A stretch of 14,576 nucleotides of DNA from Rhodospirillaceae bacterium (GCA_002700865.1 PAFB01000048.1:1-14576); one strand, 5' to 3'. Shown: positions 1 to 7,336, numbered from the stretch's first letter. Translations and numbers: made by a program. Notes: a model not told the origin generated them from the letters alone.

Positions 1-1
1 C

Positions 2-571
2 AGTTTCATCCCTTCCGACGCTGAAGCGGACAATACAATTGAAGACCGGCAGGATGCCCAAATTTATGGCCCCGACGACTGCCTGACGCTGACATTTATG
101 ATGATGAATGCCTTTGAGTGGATGGACGACCGACGCCAGCGCATCCCGCAGTACCTCGCCGCAGGCGATCCACTGACGCTGGAAGGTGTCCGGAATGCCG
201 TGGTCAGAACCGACGAAGCGGAGATATCGGCGGTAATAACCGATGATCAGGGTGTCTCCCGCTGGCGGTTGAAGCAGTCGGGTCTCTATTTCCTCAACGG
301 TGAAGGCATAACGCAAACGGTGCCTGTATCGCTGGCCTTGTTTAATGCCGAAGAATCCTCACTCTCGCGCGCGCCAGTTACCGCCCTGCCCGACTTTAGC
401 GCGCTGTCGCGTGGCGATGGGCTACGCCGCCTGACCCGGCCTTTGATCATGGGACTTCTGGCGATTGCTGTGCTGGAGGCGCTGTTTCTGATCCTGCTCG
501 CAGGGCGTCGATTTGGCGGCGGCAGGCAACAAAATCAACAGCCGCAACCGCGCGGGAAGGCCAGCGCATGA
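2..571 (+). CDS. BatA/VWA-type membrane protein, C-terminal part (5' end outside window)
   Basis: The frame is open from base 2 with no start codon needed, so this is the last 189 residues of a longer protein cut by the window edge. What can be seen is a soluble part followed by one hydrophobic segment at about visible residues 147-168 and a short basic, Gln/Pro-rich cytoplasmic tail. The soluble part has the pattern FMMMNAFEWMDD, then SGLYFLNG and VSLALFNAEESSL. This resembles the region before the final membrane helix of BatA/aerotolerance-type VWA proteins, where a beta-rich domain ends in a conserved 'N..ES.L' stretch. The stop overlaps the start of the next gene by 4 bp (ATGA), and the neighbour is a VWA/GATase-like protein, which fits a MoxR-DUF58-VWA type operon. 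The family placement is inference from pattern and context; the N-terminal half, which would decide it, is not in the window. Confidence 0.8.
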   Translation, partial: SFIPSDAEADNTIEDRQDAQIYGPDDCLTLTFMMMNAFEWMDDRRQRIPQYLAAGDPLTLEGVRNAVVRTDEAEISAVITDDQGVSRWRLKQSGLYFLNGEGITQTVPVSLALFNAEESSLSRAPVTALPDFSALSRGDGLRRLTRPLIMGLLAIAVLEALFLILLAGRRFGGGRQQNQQPQPRGKASA

Positions 572-3500
572 CTTTGATTTTTGCTGCCCTGATCGCCGCC
601 GCTGTCCTGTTCTGGCTGGCACCTCTGCTGCGTCGCCTGCTGGATCGACTGACCGGGATCGAACGCAACCAGCGTACCTCTGTTCTGATCACCAGCCTCC
701 TGCTGCGTGGCCTTGCGGTCGGCTTGATCGGCTTGCTTTGGATGGGTGTGACGGAGTTTCGCCAGACCGTTCCTGCAACATCGAAGGCGCGGGTTGACGT
801 GCTGCTGGACCTGTCAGAAAGCCTCGTTCATCCCGACGCGCTAGAGCTTGCGTCCTACTTGCGCGGCGCGGACCAGCTTACCGATGAGATCGTCAGTAGC
901 CTGGGCGTGCCTGCGGACGTGAAGCGCCGCGTGTTTGCTCAGGGCAGCCGCTCGGTCAACACGTTTAACGGCGCTGCGGGCGCTATCGCCGATATTGGCG
1001 GGGCCTCAACCGACCTTTCGGCAGTGATTGCAGAAACCCTTGCCACCGGCGCAGGCTCTCCCGCGCAGGCCATTGTTCTGATGACGGACGGCCTGACCAC
1101 CCGCCAAGGCACACCGGACGAAGCGCAGCTGACCCAAGTGCTACAGCTGCTCGCTGGGGGCGAGGTGCCAGTGTTGATCGTGCCCCAGCGCGGCGACCCC
1201 CGCCACCGTCTGGCCAATCCCAACGACCCCCGCTTCATCATCGGCGATGATCAATCTCTCTCGCTGCTGAGTCAGGGCGATCTGGAAGACCCCTTGGTCG
1301 CCACGCCAATCGACTTGGCCATCCAGCCGCAGGATCAGCAACGCGTCGCCTATCTGGGCGCTTTGCAGGGTGAAAAGGTACAGGATCTGTTCCGCTTTAC
1401 CTGTCTGGACGGCGATCCGGCTGGTACAGCAGCGATCATTATCGACGAACGCGTCGAGACCGTCTCCTGCACGCCGTTGATCCTCGATCAGGAGGGCGAA
1501 GGTGCCTTTGTTCAGATGACGGTCAAGCTCGACAACGACCCAGAGCCCGTGCCGGACGCGCGTTTCGCGCAGCCGCGCCTGCCTGACACCGTGCAATCCC
1601 GGATGGTGCCGACAATGGCGACGCCTCAAGTGCTGTGGCTGGATGGTGGAACACAGCCGATTGTGCTGATTGAAACCATCATCGAGGAATTGAACTGGAA
1701 CATCGAACGCGTCGTCCCCAGCGACCTTCCGCGACGAACCGGCATTGATTCAACTGAGCCTCTGGACCTGTTCGACTATGACCTGATCCTGATGACAGAC
1801 TTTGCGCCCGGCGATATTGGCGATGGGCTGACGCAACAAGCGCTGCTCAGTGAAATCGAGGATTTTGTACAGCGTGGCGGCGGTCTGTTTATGGCAGGCG
1901 GCGACGAGACCTATGGCGTCAAAGGCTATGCTGCCACGCCCGTCGCCCGGGTTTTGCCTGTCAATGTGGAACCCAAAGGCTCATCCGGCGACCCCAAACT
2001 GCTTGCTGTCGGGGTGCTCGATGTTTCTGCATCGCTGTTCTACGAAGACAGCACCATGGACCGCGCCGTGCGCTACATCGTGGAAAGCTTTGCGCCGCTG
2101 TCTGAAGGATCGCTGGTCAGGGTCTTTGGCTTTTCGGACGAAGTCCACGAATTGGTGCCGCTGGATACCTTTCAGGGCGTCGATGACCTCGAAGCTCAAA
2201 TCCGGGACTCACTCGGGCTGTTGGCCGAGGAATTCGAACGGCGGCGCTTGCTCGGACTGCAGCCTGAGGGCATCGACATCTATGACGCGCTGGCTGAAAC
2301 AAGACGCTCGTTGGTTATGGCTGAAGAGGCTGGTTTTGAGCTGCCGGAGGAGCGCCGTGTGCTGATTATCGCCGATGGCGGTGACGCGGATACAGGGGCT
2401 TATCTGTCGTGGAAGGTGGACGAAGACGGCATTTTCCAGCGCGATACCGCCCCGGCCCTCGCTGCGCGCCTGAATGGTGAGGATGACTTTATCATCAACG
2501 GTATCGCCATGGCCTATGGCGAAACATCCCTGCCGGACATTTACGAAGTGCTCAACAGCCGTGATCCAAGCTTGCGGCAGCGGGTTGGTATTGCCTCTGA
2601 AGGGTTTAGCAACCTGTTCAGCGTTGCTGAAGCGGGGGGTGGCATCGCCTATCTCGACCGCTTCCAAATTCCCATCGGCCAACTGGCTCGCCGCATGACA
2701 AGTTACAAAGACGAGCGCATCGACGACCCGCAATTCAACGTCCGCCACCGCTTTTTGAACGACCTGCCAGCGCAGGAAATGGGTCTGGGTGGGATCAACG
2801 GTTATTCCGTGCTCGCCGCCCGTGAGGAGGCACGGTTCATCATGGGGCAGCAGGACTATCAGCCCGAGCAGGGACGCCCGCTGGATCTGGCTCTGTGGAC
2901 CGACTGGGTGTTGAAACGCGAACCGGAAAGCACGCCGGAGGGCTTTATCGAGCGGGCAGCGGTTGGTGGCCGGGTTTCAGCGCTGGGAACATCCTTGCGC
3001 GATGGCGGTGAAGACGGGGCGCTCAGCAGCAGTGCGATTTTCCAAGTCGCGCTGGCCAGAGCCTTCGCATGGGCCACGCGAACCAGTCCGCGTGACTCCA
3101 TCGAGCTGTCCCTGACACGTGACGGCAGGAACGAAGTCCTGCTGGCGATCGACCACCGCTCTATCGACCCATTCGCGCCCACGGGGTTCTCGGTTACTTT
3201 GCATGACTACGAAGAGCCGGAAACCGGGTTAGCGACAGATGAGCTCACCGAAGATGAAGCCCAGCCGCGTGGCGATCTGATTGCCGCTTTTGATCTGATT
3301 GGGACTGAGAACCGCTGGACTGGCAATCTGGGCAGCATTCGTGATTTGCCCGACGTTTTTGAGTTGGTCATCAGCGGCGTCGGCACCGACCGACAGGGCC
3401 GGGGCCGCGGGTTTGAGAAATCCGGCGTTGTGCGGCCTGCCTTCCTGCATCTGGCCACTGAGCCTCTCGCTCTGGACGCCGGCGCGAATATGCCGGCTTT

Positions 3501-3699
3501 GGAGGCGATTGCACGCGCCAGCGGTGGCGTGGTTCTCGACCCACAAAACCTTGCTGTGCCCGGGTCGCTGGTGCAGCTGGACCAAAGCGGCACCAAGGAC
3601 CGTGTCTGGGATCTTACCTGGGCGCTGGTCCTGCTGATCCTGCTGGCGCTGGTCGCGGACTACCTGATCCGCGAATACCTGTCCGAGGCGGAGGCTTGA
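568..3699 (+). CDS. Large membrane protein with two VWA modules and a glutamine-amidotransferase-like domain
   Basis: The protein has 1043 residues. Two hydrophobic segments lie at the N-terminus (about 3-22 and 39-60) and one near the C-terminus (about 1013-1032), so most of the chain should form one large extracytoplasmic domain. VWA module 1 (about 75-205) has a full metal site: DLSES at 81-85, Thr148 and Asp174 in MTDG. A domain like the class I glutamine amidotransferase fold (PF07090 type) spans about 352-465, with FDYDLILMTDF and GGGLFMAGGDETYG; no nucleophile Cys is seen. VWA module 2 (about 476-615) has DVSAS at 485-489 and Asp603, but Asp/Tyr where Thr is expected. Residues 795-830 (AAVGGRVSALGTSLRDG) match the 'GRV..L.sD' segment usual in these proteins. 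The ATG at 568 has GGGAAGG seven bases upstream and overlaps the previous stop, suggesting translational coupling. It is likely a surface scaffold or substrate adaptor working with a MoxR ATPase; the true role is unknown. Confidence 0.88.
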   Translation: MTLIFAALIAAAVLFWLAPLLRRLLDRLTGIERNQRTSVLITSLLLRGLAVGLIGLLWMGVTEFRQTVPATSKARVDVLLDLSESLVHPDALELASYLRGADQLTDEIVSSLGVPADVKRRVFAQGSRSVNTFNGAAGAIADIGGASTDLSAVIAETLATGAGSPAQAIVLMTDGLTTRQGTPDEAQLTQVLQLLAGGEVPVLIVPQRGDPRHRLANPNDPRFIIGDDQSLSLLSQGDLEDPLVATPIDLAIQPQDQQRVAYLGALQGEKVQDLFRFTCLDGDPAGTAAIIIDERVETVSCTPLILDQEGEGAFVQMTVKLDNDPEPVPDARFAQPRLPDTVQSRMVPTMATPQVLWLDGGTQPIVLIETIIEELNWNIERVVPSDLPRRTGIDSTEPLDLFDYDLILMTDFAPGDIGDGLTQQALLSEIEDFVQRGGGLFMAGGDETYGVKGYAATPVARVLPVNVEPKGSSGDPKLLAVGVLDVSASLFYEDSTMDRAVRYIVESFAPLSEGSLVRVFGFSDEVHELVPLDTFQGVDDLEAQIRDSLGLLAEEFERRRLLGLQPEGIDIYDALAETRRSLVMAEEAGFELPEERRVLIIADGGDADTGAYLSWKVDEDGIFQRDTAPALAARLNGEDDFIINGIAMAYGETSLPDIYEVLNSRDPSLRQRVGIASEGFSNLFSVAEAGGGIAYLDRFQIPIGQLARRMTSYKDERIDDPQFNVRHRFLNDLPAQEMGLGGINGYSVLAAREEARFIMGQQDYQPEQGRPLDLALWTDWVLKREPESTPEGFIERAAVGGRVSALGTSLRDGGEDGALSSSAIFQVALARAFAWATRTSPRDSIELSLTRDGRNEVLLAIDHRSIDPFAPTGFSVTLHDYEEPETGLATDELTEDEAQPRGDLIAAFDLIGTENRWTGNLGSIRDLPDVFELVISGVGTDRQGRGRGFEKSGVVRPAFLHLATEPLALDAGANMPALEAIARASGGVVLDPQNLAVPGSLVQLDQSGTKDRVWDLTWALVLLILLALVADYLIREYLSEAEA

Positions 3700-3702
3700 G
3701 CC

Positions 3703-5097
3703 ATGGAGATCACACCAATAATGCGAAACCCTCTGATCAAGCTGCTGATTGCTCTCACGCTGACCCTTGCCGGTTGGACCACGGCCTCCACCGCCGCCAA
3801 TGCTCAGGCCTTTGACCCCCAAGACCCATATCGCCGCGCTTTCCTTGACATGATGCTGACCTTCACCAGCGCGGCGGAGCTTTCAGAAGACTGGAACGAA
3901 GACTGGGACAGCATCCGCGCTGCCCGTGATTTGCAGGAAGAACTGCGCGTCTGCGGCACCTTTTACCGGCGCGACCTGCTCAATCACCTGCTGCTGATCA
4001 TGAGAGAGGCCAGCGATGAACCGGAAGTGCTCTCGGGTATTGCCGATGTTGTCCGGGCCTCGGTCGCGTTTTCAAATATGGATGAGGAACTGGGTAAATT
4101 CTCGCTGGAAGCCATTTCTGACGACATTCTCGGGCGCAGCGATATTCAGGGGCTGGTTGACTTGATGACCCGGTATTTTGGTCTCGAAGACCAGTATTAC
4201 GGGAACCTGTGGTTTGGGGAAGCGCTGACCCCGCGCGGCTTGGCACCGGCGCGGCTGTCGATGGATCTCTATCCCAAGGCTGAATTTCTTGTTGGCGATA
4301 TCCAAAAGTTCATGAGCTACGCAGAAACCGCCTTTGGCTCTGACTTTCTGGACTGGCCGATTACCGCGGCAATGCGCGCAGGCAGGGACGACCTCGCACG
4401 GCGTCTGCAACAGGATTACGACCGGACCAAGCCCACAAACATCACCAAACTGCTCTTTCTGGAAACCCCAACAGCACAAGCTGCGCATTGCCAGGGCCTG
4501 TTGCAAGGTGTTCGAGATCGGCTGGTGGAGCGAGAAAATCTGACGGCTCGGGCCGAGGCTGAAACAACGGGAGTCCGCTTCGCAAGCTGGACGCTCCTGC
4601 TGTGTGGCCAATTCGCTGACTCCCGCCGCTCGGCGCGCAAAATGGGGTGGGAACGCATGTCAAGGAGCTGTGGCTTCAACCGCGAAACCTCCAACGTCAC
4701 AGACTTCTACAACGCCATTCTCTCCGGCTCCTACCTCGCCACGGAACAGCGCAAAAACGGCGAGCTGTTACGCTCTGCTTTCACGCTGGAAGAAATCGTC
4801 GCGGAGGTGCGGCAGGTGCTCTATCTCGATAGCTTTACCGGCTTGGGTCACATTAACATCGTGGTTGATGAAGACATCGAACTCTACATGACCCACCTGC
4901 ACGGGATGACCCCGGAACTGCGGGTGGTGCAAGGCTTGCTCGAAGAGGCCCGCGGGAACACAGCGCTGGCGGTTGATGCGTGGAAAGCAGCACTGGCCGA
5001 AGACGAATTGCACGAACGATGGGTCATCACCCTGCAAGCCTGGGTCAACGCCCAAAGCAGCCGCGTGAGCCTGCTTTCCCCCGAAGAAACCAGCTGA
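3703..5097 (+). CDS. Secreted protein of unknown function, 464 residues
   Basis: I do not recognise the family. The N-terminus is a clear Sec-type signal peptide: Arg8 and Lys13, a hydrophobic core at about 11-25, and an Ala-rich cleavage region (TAANAQA, residues 30-36), so the mature protein should be periplasmic. The rest is largely helical in composition with no further membrane span. It contains four Cys (84, 263, 301, 323). Residues about 405-450 look like one or two TPR-like helical hairpins (GLLEEARGNTALAVDAWKAAL). The start at 3703 has GGAGG-like sequence at about 3690-3695; an internal ATG at 3721 would also leave a working signal peptide. Only three bases separate it from the upstream VWA gene, so it is almost certainly cotranscribed and probably acts with the extracytoplasmic part of that protein. 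No enzymatic motif is visible. Confidence 0.85.
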   Translation: MEITPIMRNPLIKLLIALTLTLAGWTTASTAANAQAFDPQDPYRRAFLDMMLTFTSAAELSEDWNEDWDSIRAARDLQEELRVCGTFYRRDLLNHLLLIMREASDEPEVLSGIADVVRASVAFSNMDEELGKFSLEAISDDILGRSDIQGLVDLMTRYFGLEDQYYGNLWFGEALTPRGLAPARLSMDLYPKAEFLVGDIQKFMSYAETAFGSDFLDWPITAAMRAGRDDLARRLQQDYDRTKPTNITKLLFLETPTAQAAHCQGLLQGVRDRLVERENLTARAEAETTGVRFASWTLLLCGQFADSRRSARKMGWERMSRSCGFNRETSNVTDFYNAILSGSYLATEQRKNGELLRSAFTLEEIVAEVRQVLYLDSFTGLGHINIVVDEDIELYMTHLHGMTPELRVVQGLLEEARGNTALAVDAWKAALAEDELHERWVITLQAWVNAQSSRVSLLSPEETS

Positions 5098-5116
5098 TCA
5101 GGTCGCTCTGCCCCTC

Positions 5117-5632
5117 ATGATGACTCAAACCCACGTCGCTATCGGCCTGTTGTTCGCAGCGCGCACAGGCAAACGCGCTGCCATCACCGGCGCGATCCTT
5201 GGCGGCATAGCACCAGACTTTGGTATGGTACCAATGATGCTGGTTTCGTACTTTCTGCTCGGTCAGGACATGGGGCAGATTTGGGATACGACCTTTTACA
5301 GCTTCCCGTGGTGGACAATCGATCAGATTACCAATTCAGCCCCCCTGTACCTGTTTCTTTTGGGCGCTGGAGTGCTGGCGGGCAGACAGACGGGGCACTG
5401 GTGGCCGCAATTTCTGGCCGCCTTTGCCCTGATGGCGCTGCTGCACGTCGGTTTCGATTTTCTGACGCACGCCAGCGATGGTCACATCCACTTCTGGCCG
5501 CTGTCTGACTTCATTTTTGCCAGTCCAGTCTCCTACTGGGAGGGCGCGCATCATGGGCAGGTGTTCGGGTTTTTCGAAGCCATTGCCGGTGTGATCGCTG
5601 CCGTGGTTCTTTGGCGTCTCTATCAAGGCTAG
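5117..5632 (+). CDS. DUF457/YdjM-type membrane-bound metal-dependent hydrolase-like protein
   Basis: This 171-residue integral membrane protein has three or four hydrophobic segments (about 22-48, 75-90, 98-113, 150-168). Candidate metal ligands are His6 (THVAIG), Asp34 (GGIAPDF), then His110, Asp114 and His118 in LHVGFDFLTHASD, followed by HIHFWPLSDF and SPVSYWE. This His/Asp pattern and the 'WPLSd...SPVSYW' block are typical of the DUF457/LexA-binding inner-membrane hydrolase family (YdjM-like), whose alphaproteobacterial members are often labelled as cobalamin biosynthesis proteins without good reason. No substrate is established. Either Met1 or Met2 could be the start; no strong ribosome binding site is visible before either. 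It lies 19 bases after the secreted-protein gene on the same strand, so it may share a transcript, but its family gives no obvious link to the VWA genes. Confidence 0.8.
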   Translation: MMTQTHVAIGLLFAARTGKRAAITGAILGGIAPDFGMVPMMLVSYFLLGQDMGQIWDTTFYSFPWWTIDQITNSAPLYLFLLGAGVLAGRQTGHWWPQFLAAFALMALLHVGFDFLTHASDGHIHFWPLSDFIFASPVSYWEGAHHGQVFGFFEAIAGVIAAVVLWRLYQG

Positions 5633-5635
5633 CAG

Positions 5636-5740
5636 GTGCGCACTTTTGCCGGCTTATTGGCCTTGCTGTCGCTGGTCGGGCTCGTGTTCACCATTCTGTT
5701 TATGGCGGGCGTGTGGGACCAGCCCAGCGCCGGGGATTGA
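5636..5740 (+). CDS. Possible 34-residue single-span membrane protein
   Basis: A short open frame starts at a GTG three bases after the stop of the DUF457-like gene. AAGG at 5625-5628, inside the end of that gene, sits at a good ribosome-binding distance. The product begins MRTFAGLLALLSLVGL and continues VFTILFMAGVWDQPSAGD: one hydrophobic span of about 20 residues, a positive N-terminus and a short acidic C-terminus. That is the usual make-up of a small inner-membrane protein with its N-terminus in the cytoplasm. I know of no homologue, and such a short frame could occur by chance; support comes from spacing, ribosome-binding sequence and composition only. Confidence 0.42.
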   Translation: MRTFAGLLALLSLVGLVFTILFMAGVWDQPSAGD

Positions 5741-5772
5741 AGGTAGGGGATTAAAGGTCGGGGCTGAGGTTC
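5732..5772. repeat. Short tandem repeat, about three 14-base units
   Basis: Three adjacent units read GGGGATTGAAGGTA (5732-5745), GGGGATTAAAGGTC (5746-5759) and GGGGCTGAGGTTC (5760-5772, one base shorter). The first two agree at 12 of 14 positions. The repeat covers the stop codon of the possible small membrane protein and ends just before the stop of the convergent HAD gene. No function is evident; slippage or relics of duplication are the simplest explanation. Confidence 0.55.
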
Positions 5773-5777
5773 GGGCG

Positions 5778-6491
5778 CTAAGCAATCCCCAGCAGCGCAG
5801 GGATTTCACGGACATGCTCGATTTTCACGTCAACACCGGCGCGAAAGCGCGGGTCGACGTAGCTGTCTTCGATCACACCAATGCACGAATGCGCCCCCGC
5901 GTTACGGGCAAAATCGAGGTCCGTCATGGTGTCGCCCACCATGGCCACCTGCTTGGGCGCGAAACCCGTTTCCCTGCATAAAGCCTGCATCATTTCCGGA
6001 CCGGGTTTGTTACCGTGGCTATCATGACCGTAAATCACGGTGCAAAATTCGGTGATGTCGAGGTCTGCCATATCCCGCCGGGCGGCGGCTTCTGAATCGT
6101 TGGTTGCGATGCCAAGGACGTAACCGGCGTTAACGAGCGTTTCTATGGTGGGGCGGATTTCGCCCAGCGCAACGGATGCGCGCGTGCGCTGACCCGTCCG
6201 CATTTCTTCGAGGAAGGTAACCATGCGCCGCCCCTGCTCCGGTCCGAGACGCTCTTGCCACGCCTGAAAAATCGAACTCCAGTCGCCCTGTGCGAGCTGG
6301 CTGTCAGTTGTGAATTTCTGCGTTTCGAGGTTGAAGCCGCCAATCCGCGCCAGATCCTCCGCCACCCGTTGCTCGCCTTCGCCCGCGGAGTGCCAAATCA
6401 GGTCATTGAGAACCGCGCCCCAGGTTCCATGCAAGTCCAGCAAGGTACCGTCCTTGTCGAAAAGCAGAGCTTTGACGCCACTCATATCCAT
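5778..6491 (-). CDS. HAD-superfamily phosphatase (phosphoglycolate-phosphatase-like)
   Basis: This is a cytosolic haloacid-dehalogenase-fold hydrolase of 237 residues. All four HAD motifs are present: motif I FDKDGT with nucleophile Asp12 and acid/base Asp14; motif II GIATND with Thr130; motif III Lys162 in GNKPGPE; and motif IV GDTMTD with Asp187 and Asp191. A helical cap of about 100 residues between motifs I and II is the class IA arrangement seen in Gph-type phosphatases. The substrate cannot be read from the sequence; 2-phosphoglycolate or another small phosphate ester is plausible, and phosphoglycolate removal has a known link to DNA repair of oxidised ends. ATG at 6491 has AAGGGGA upstream at a suitable distance; ATG at 6485 is an alternative. 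The gene is convergent with the genes on its left and divergent from ssb, sharing a control region that contains a LexA box. Confidence 0.9.
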   Translation of the reverse strand: MDMSGVKALLFDKDGTLLDLHGTWGAVLNDLIWHSAGEGEQRVAEDLARIGGFNLETQKFTTDSQLAQGDWSSIFQAWQERLGPEQGRRMVTFLEEMRTGQRTRASVALGEIRPTIETLVNAGYVLGIATNDSEAAARRDMADLDITEFCTVIYGHDSHGNKPGPEMMQALCRETGFAPKQVAMVGDTMTDLDFARNAGAHSCIGVIEDSYVDPRFRAGVDVKIEHVREIPALLGIA

Positions 6492-6519
6492 GTTTTGGTT
6501 CCCCTTAACTCATGCGAAT

Positions 6520-6534
6520 GTTCATATATTGTTC
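6520..6534. promoter_or_regulatory. LexA (SOS) box, GTTC-N7-GTTC
   Basis: The sequence GTTCATATATTGTTC matches the alphaproteobacterial LexA operator, a direct repeat of GTTC separated by seven bases. It lies between the divergent HAD and ssb genes, 28 bases from the HAD start and 113 bases from the ssb start. ssb is a known SOS-regulated gene in several alphaproteobacteria. A predicted minus-strand -10 element lies inside the box and a plausible ssb -35 lies directly next to it, so bound LexA could block both promoters. The match is exact; binding is inferred. Confidence 0.82.
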
Positions 6535-6551
6535 TTGCAGGTTATACACAA
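6523..6551 (-). promoter_or_regulatory. Predicted promoter of the HAD gene
   Basis: Read on the minus strand, TTGTGT (6551-6546) and TATATG (6528-6523) are separated by 17 bases. That spacing and resemblance fit a sigma-70-type promoter, and it would give a leader of about 25 bases before the HAD ATG. The -10 overlaps the LexA box. The -35 match is weak, so this is a prediction only. Confidence 0.4.
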
Positions 6552-6561
6552 GGGCTGTTAT
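6535..6561 (+). promoter_or_regulatory. Weak predicted promoter of ssb
   Basis: TTGCAG at 6535-6540 follows the LexA box directly, and TGTTAT lies at 6556-6561 with a 15-base spacer. The elements are imperfect and the spacing short, but the position beside the operator is what a LexA-controlled ssb promoter would need. Confidence 0.28.
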
Positions 6562-6575
6562 TGCTCTTGTCCGGT

Positions 6576-6620
6576 TACGCCCGTAGAAGCAGCTTTAGGC
6601 CGCGCCTGCATAAGGGCGTA
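6576..6620 (+). promoter_or_regulatory. Inverted repeat in the ssb leader
   Basis: TACGCCC (6576-6582) and GGGCGTA (6614-6620) are perfect complements around a 31-base loop. The loop itself can form smaller pairs (AGGC/GCCT). The outer bases GTTA and TAAC could extend the stem with a small bulge. If transcription starts near 6568, this structure would sit at the extreme 5' end of the ssb mRNA, 27 bases ahead of the start codon. There is no T-run, so it is not a typical terminator. Function is unknown. Confidence 0.4.
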
Positions 6621-6647
6621 TAACAGATTTACGAGAGCTTGGTAGAA

Positions 6648-7199
6648 ATGAGCGTCAATAAAGTCATTCTGGTCGGCAATCTTGGCCGTGATCCAGAGGT
6701 TCGCACCACCAGCAATGGTAACAAAGTGGTTCAACTTTCCATTGCCACGTCCGAGCGCTGGCGCGACCGCGCGACGGGCGAGCAGCGCGAAAAAACTGAG
6801 TGGCATCGGGTGGTGATTTTCAACGAACGCCTCGCTGACGTCTCTGAGCGGTACTTGCAGCGCGGCCGACAGGTTTACATCGAGGGGCAGTTGCAAACCC
6901 GCAAATGGCAGGATCAGGAAGGCAACGACAAATACACCACTGAGATTGTCCTGGGTCAGTATCGGGGTGAGTTGCAGATGATCGGCGGACGCGGTGAAGG
7001 CGGCGGCGGTGGCGGCGGCGACTACGGCGATAACAACTTCGGTGGCGGCGGCGGTGGCGCGTCTGGCGGTGGCTTTGGTGGCAGCTCTGGCGGCGGCGGC
7101 TTTGGCGGTGGCGCAGGTGGCGGTTCTGGCGATGGTTCCAGCAGCTTTGGCGGCGGTTCGTCGGGCGGCGGCGACTTCGATGATGACATTCCGTTCTAG
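6648..7199 (+). CDS. ssb: Single-stranded DNA-binding protein SSB
   Basis: SSB binds single-stranded DNA as a tetramer during replication, recombination and repair, and recruits partners through its C-terminal tip. The protein has 183 residues: an OB-fold at about 1-112 beginning SVNKVILVGNLGRDPEVR, with WHRVVIFNERLADV and YIEGQLQTRKW; a Gly/Ser-rich linker at 113-175; and the acidic interaction tip DFDDDIPF at the end. The ATG at 6648 is chosen because the conserved family start is 'M(a)(g)SVNKVILVG'; an in-frame TTG at 6639 would add only three residues and leaves no room for a ribosome binding site, whereas GAGAG at 6633-6637 serves the ATG. A LexA box lies 113 bases upstream, so SOS induction is likely. 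The linker is unusually rich in Gly. Confidence 0.97.
   Translation: MSVNKVILVGNLGRDPEVRTTSNGNKVVQLSIATSERWRDRATGEQREKTEWHRVVIFNERLADVSERYLQRGRQVYIEGQLQTRKWQDQEGNDKYTTEIVLGQYRGELQMIGGRGEGGGGGGGDYGDNNFGGGGGGASGGGFGGSSGGGGFGGGAGGGSGDGSSSFGGGSSGGGDFDDDIPF
6984..7172 (+). repeat. GGC/GGT-rich low-complexity stretch encoding the SSB linker
   Basis: The DNA is dominated by GGC and GGT codons and encodes residues 113-175 of SSB, nearly all Gly with some Ser, Phe, Asp and Ala. Such linkers vary in length between species, probably by replication slippage. It carries no separate gene. Confidence 0.8.
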
Positions 7200-7336
7200 G
7201 CCATCATCCCCCGATTTTTACCCAGAGGCGTGGGGGTGGTTTCCCTTGCTTCGTGACGCATAATTTCCTAGTGTGAGGCGGCAATAATCAAGGCCGGCTG
7301 ACCCCTGTTTGTATGGCAAATGTCCGGCAGCTTCAT

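Noticed and set aside
6984..7172. GGC/GGT repeats as a CRISPR or satellite array
   Set aside because: They are in-frame codons of the SSB glycine linker; there are no spacers or conserved repeat units.
7200..7242. CCCCC/GGGGG pairing as an ssb terminator
   Set aside because: The stem is only five bases before mismatches, the loop is long, and no T-run follows.
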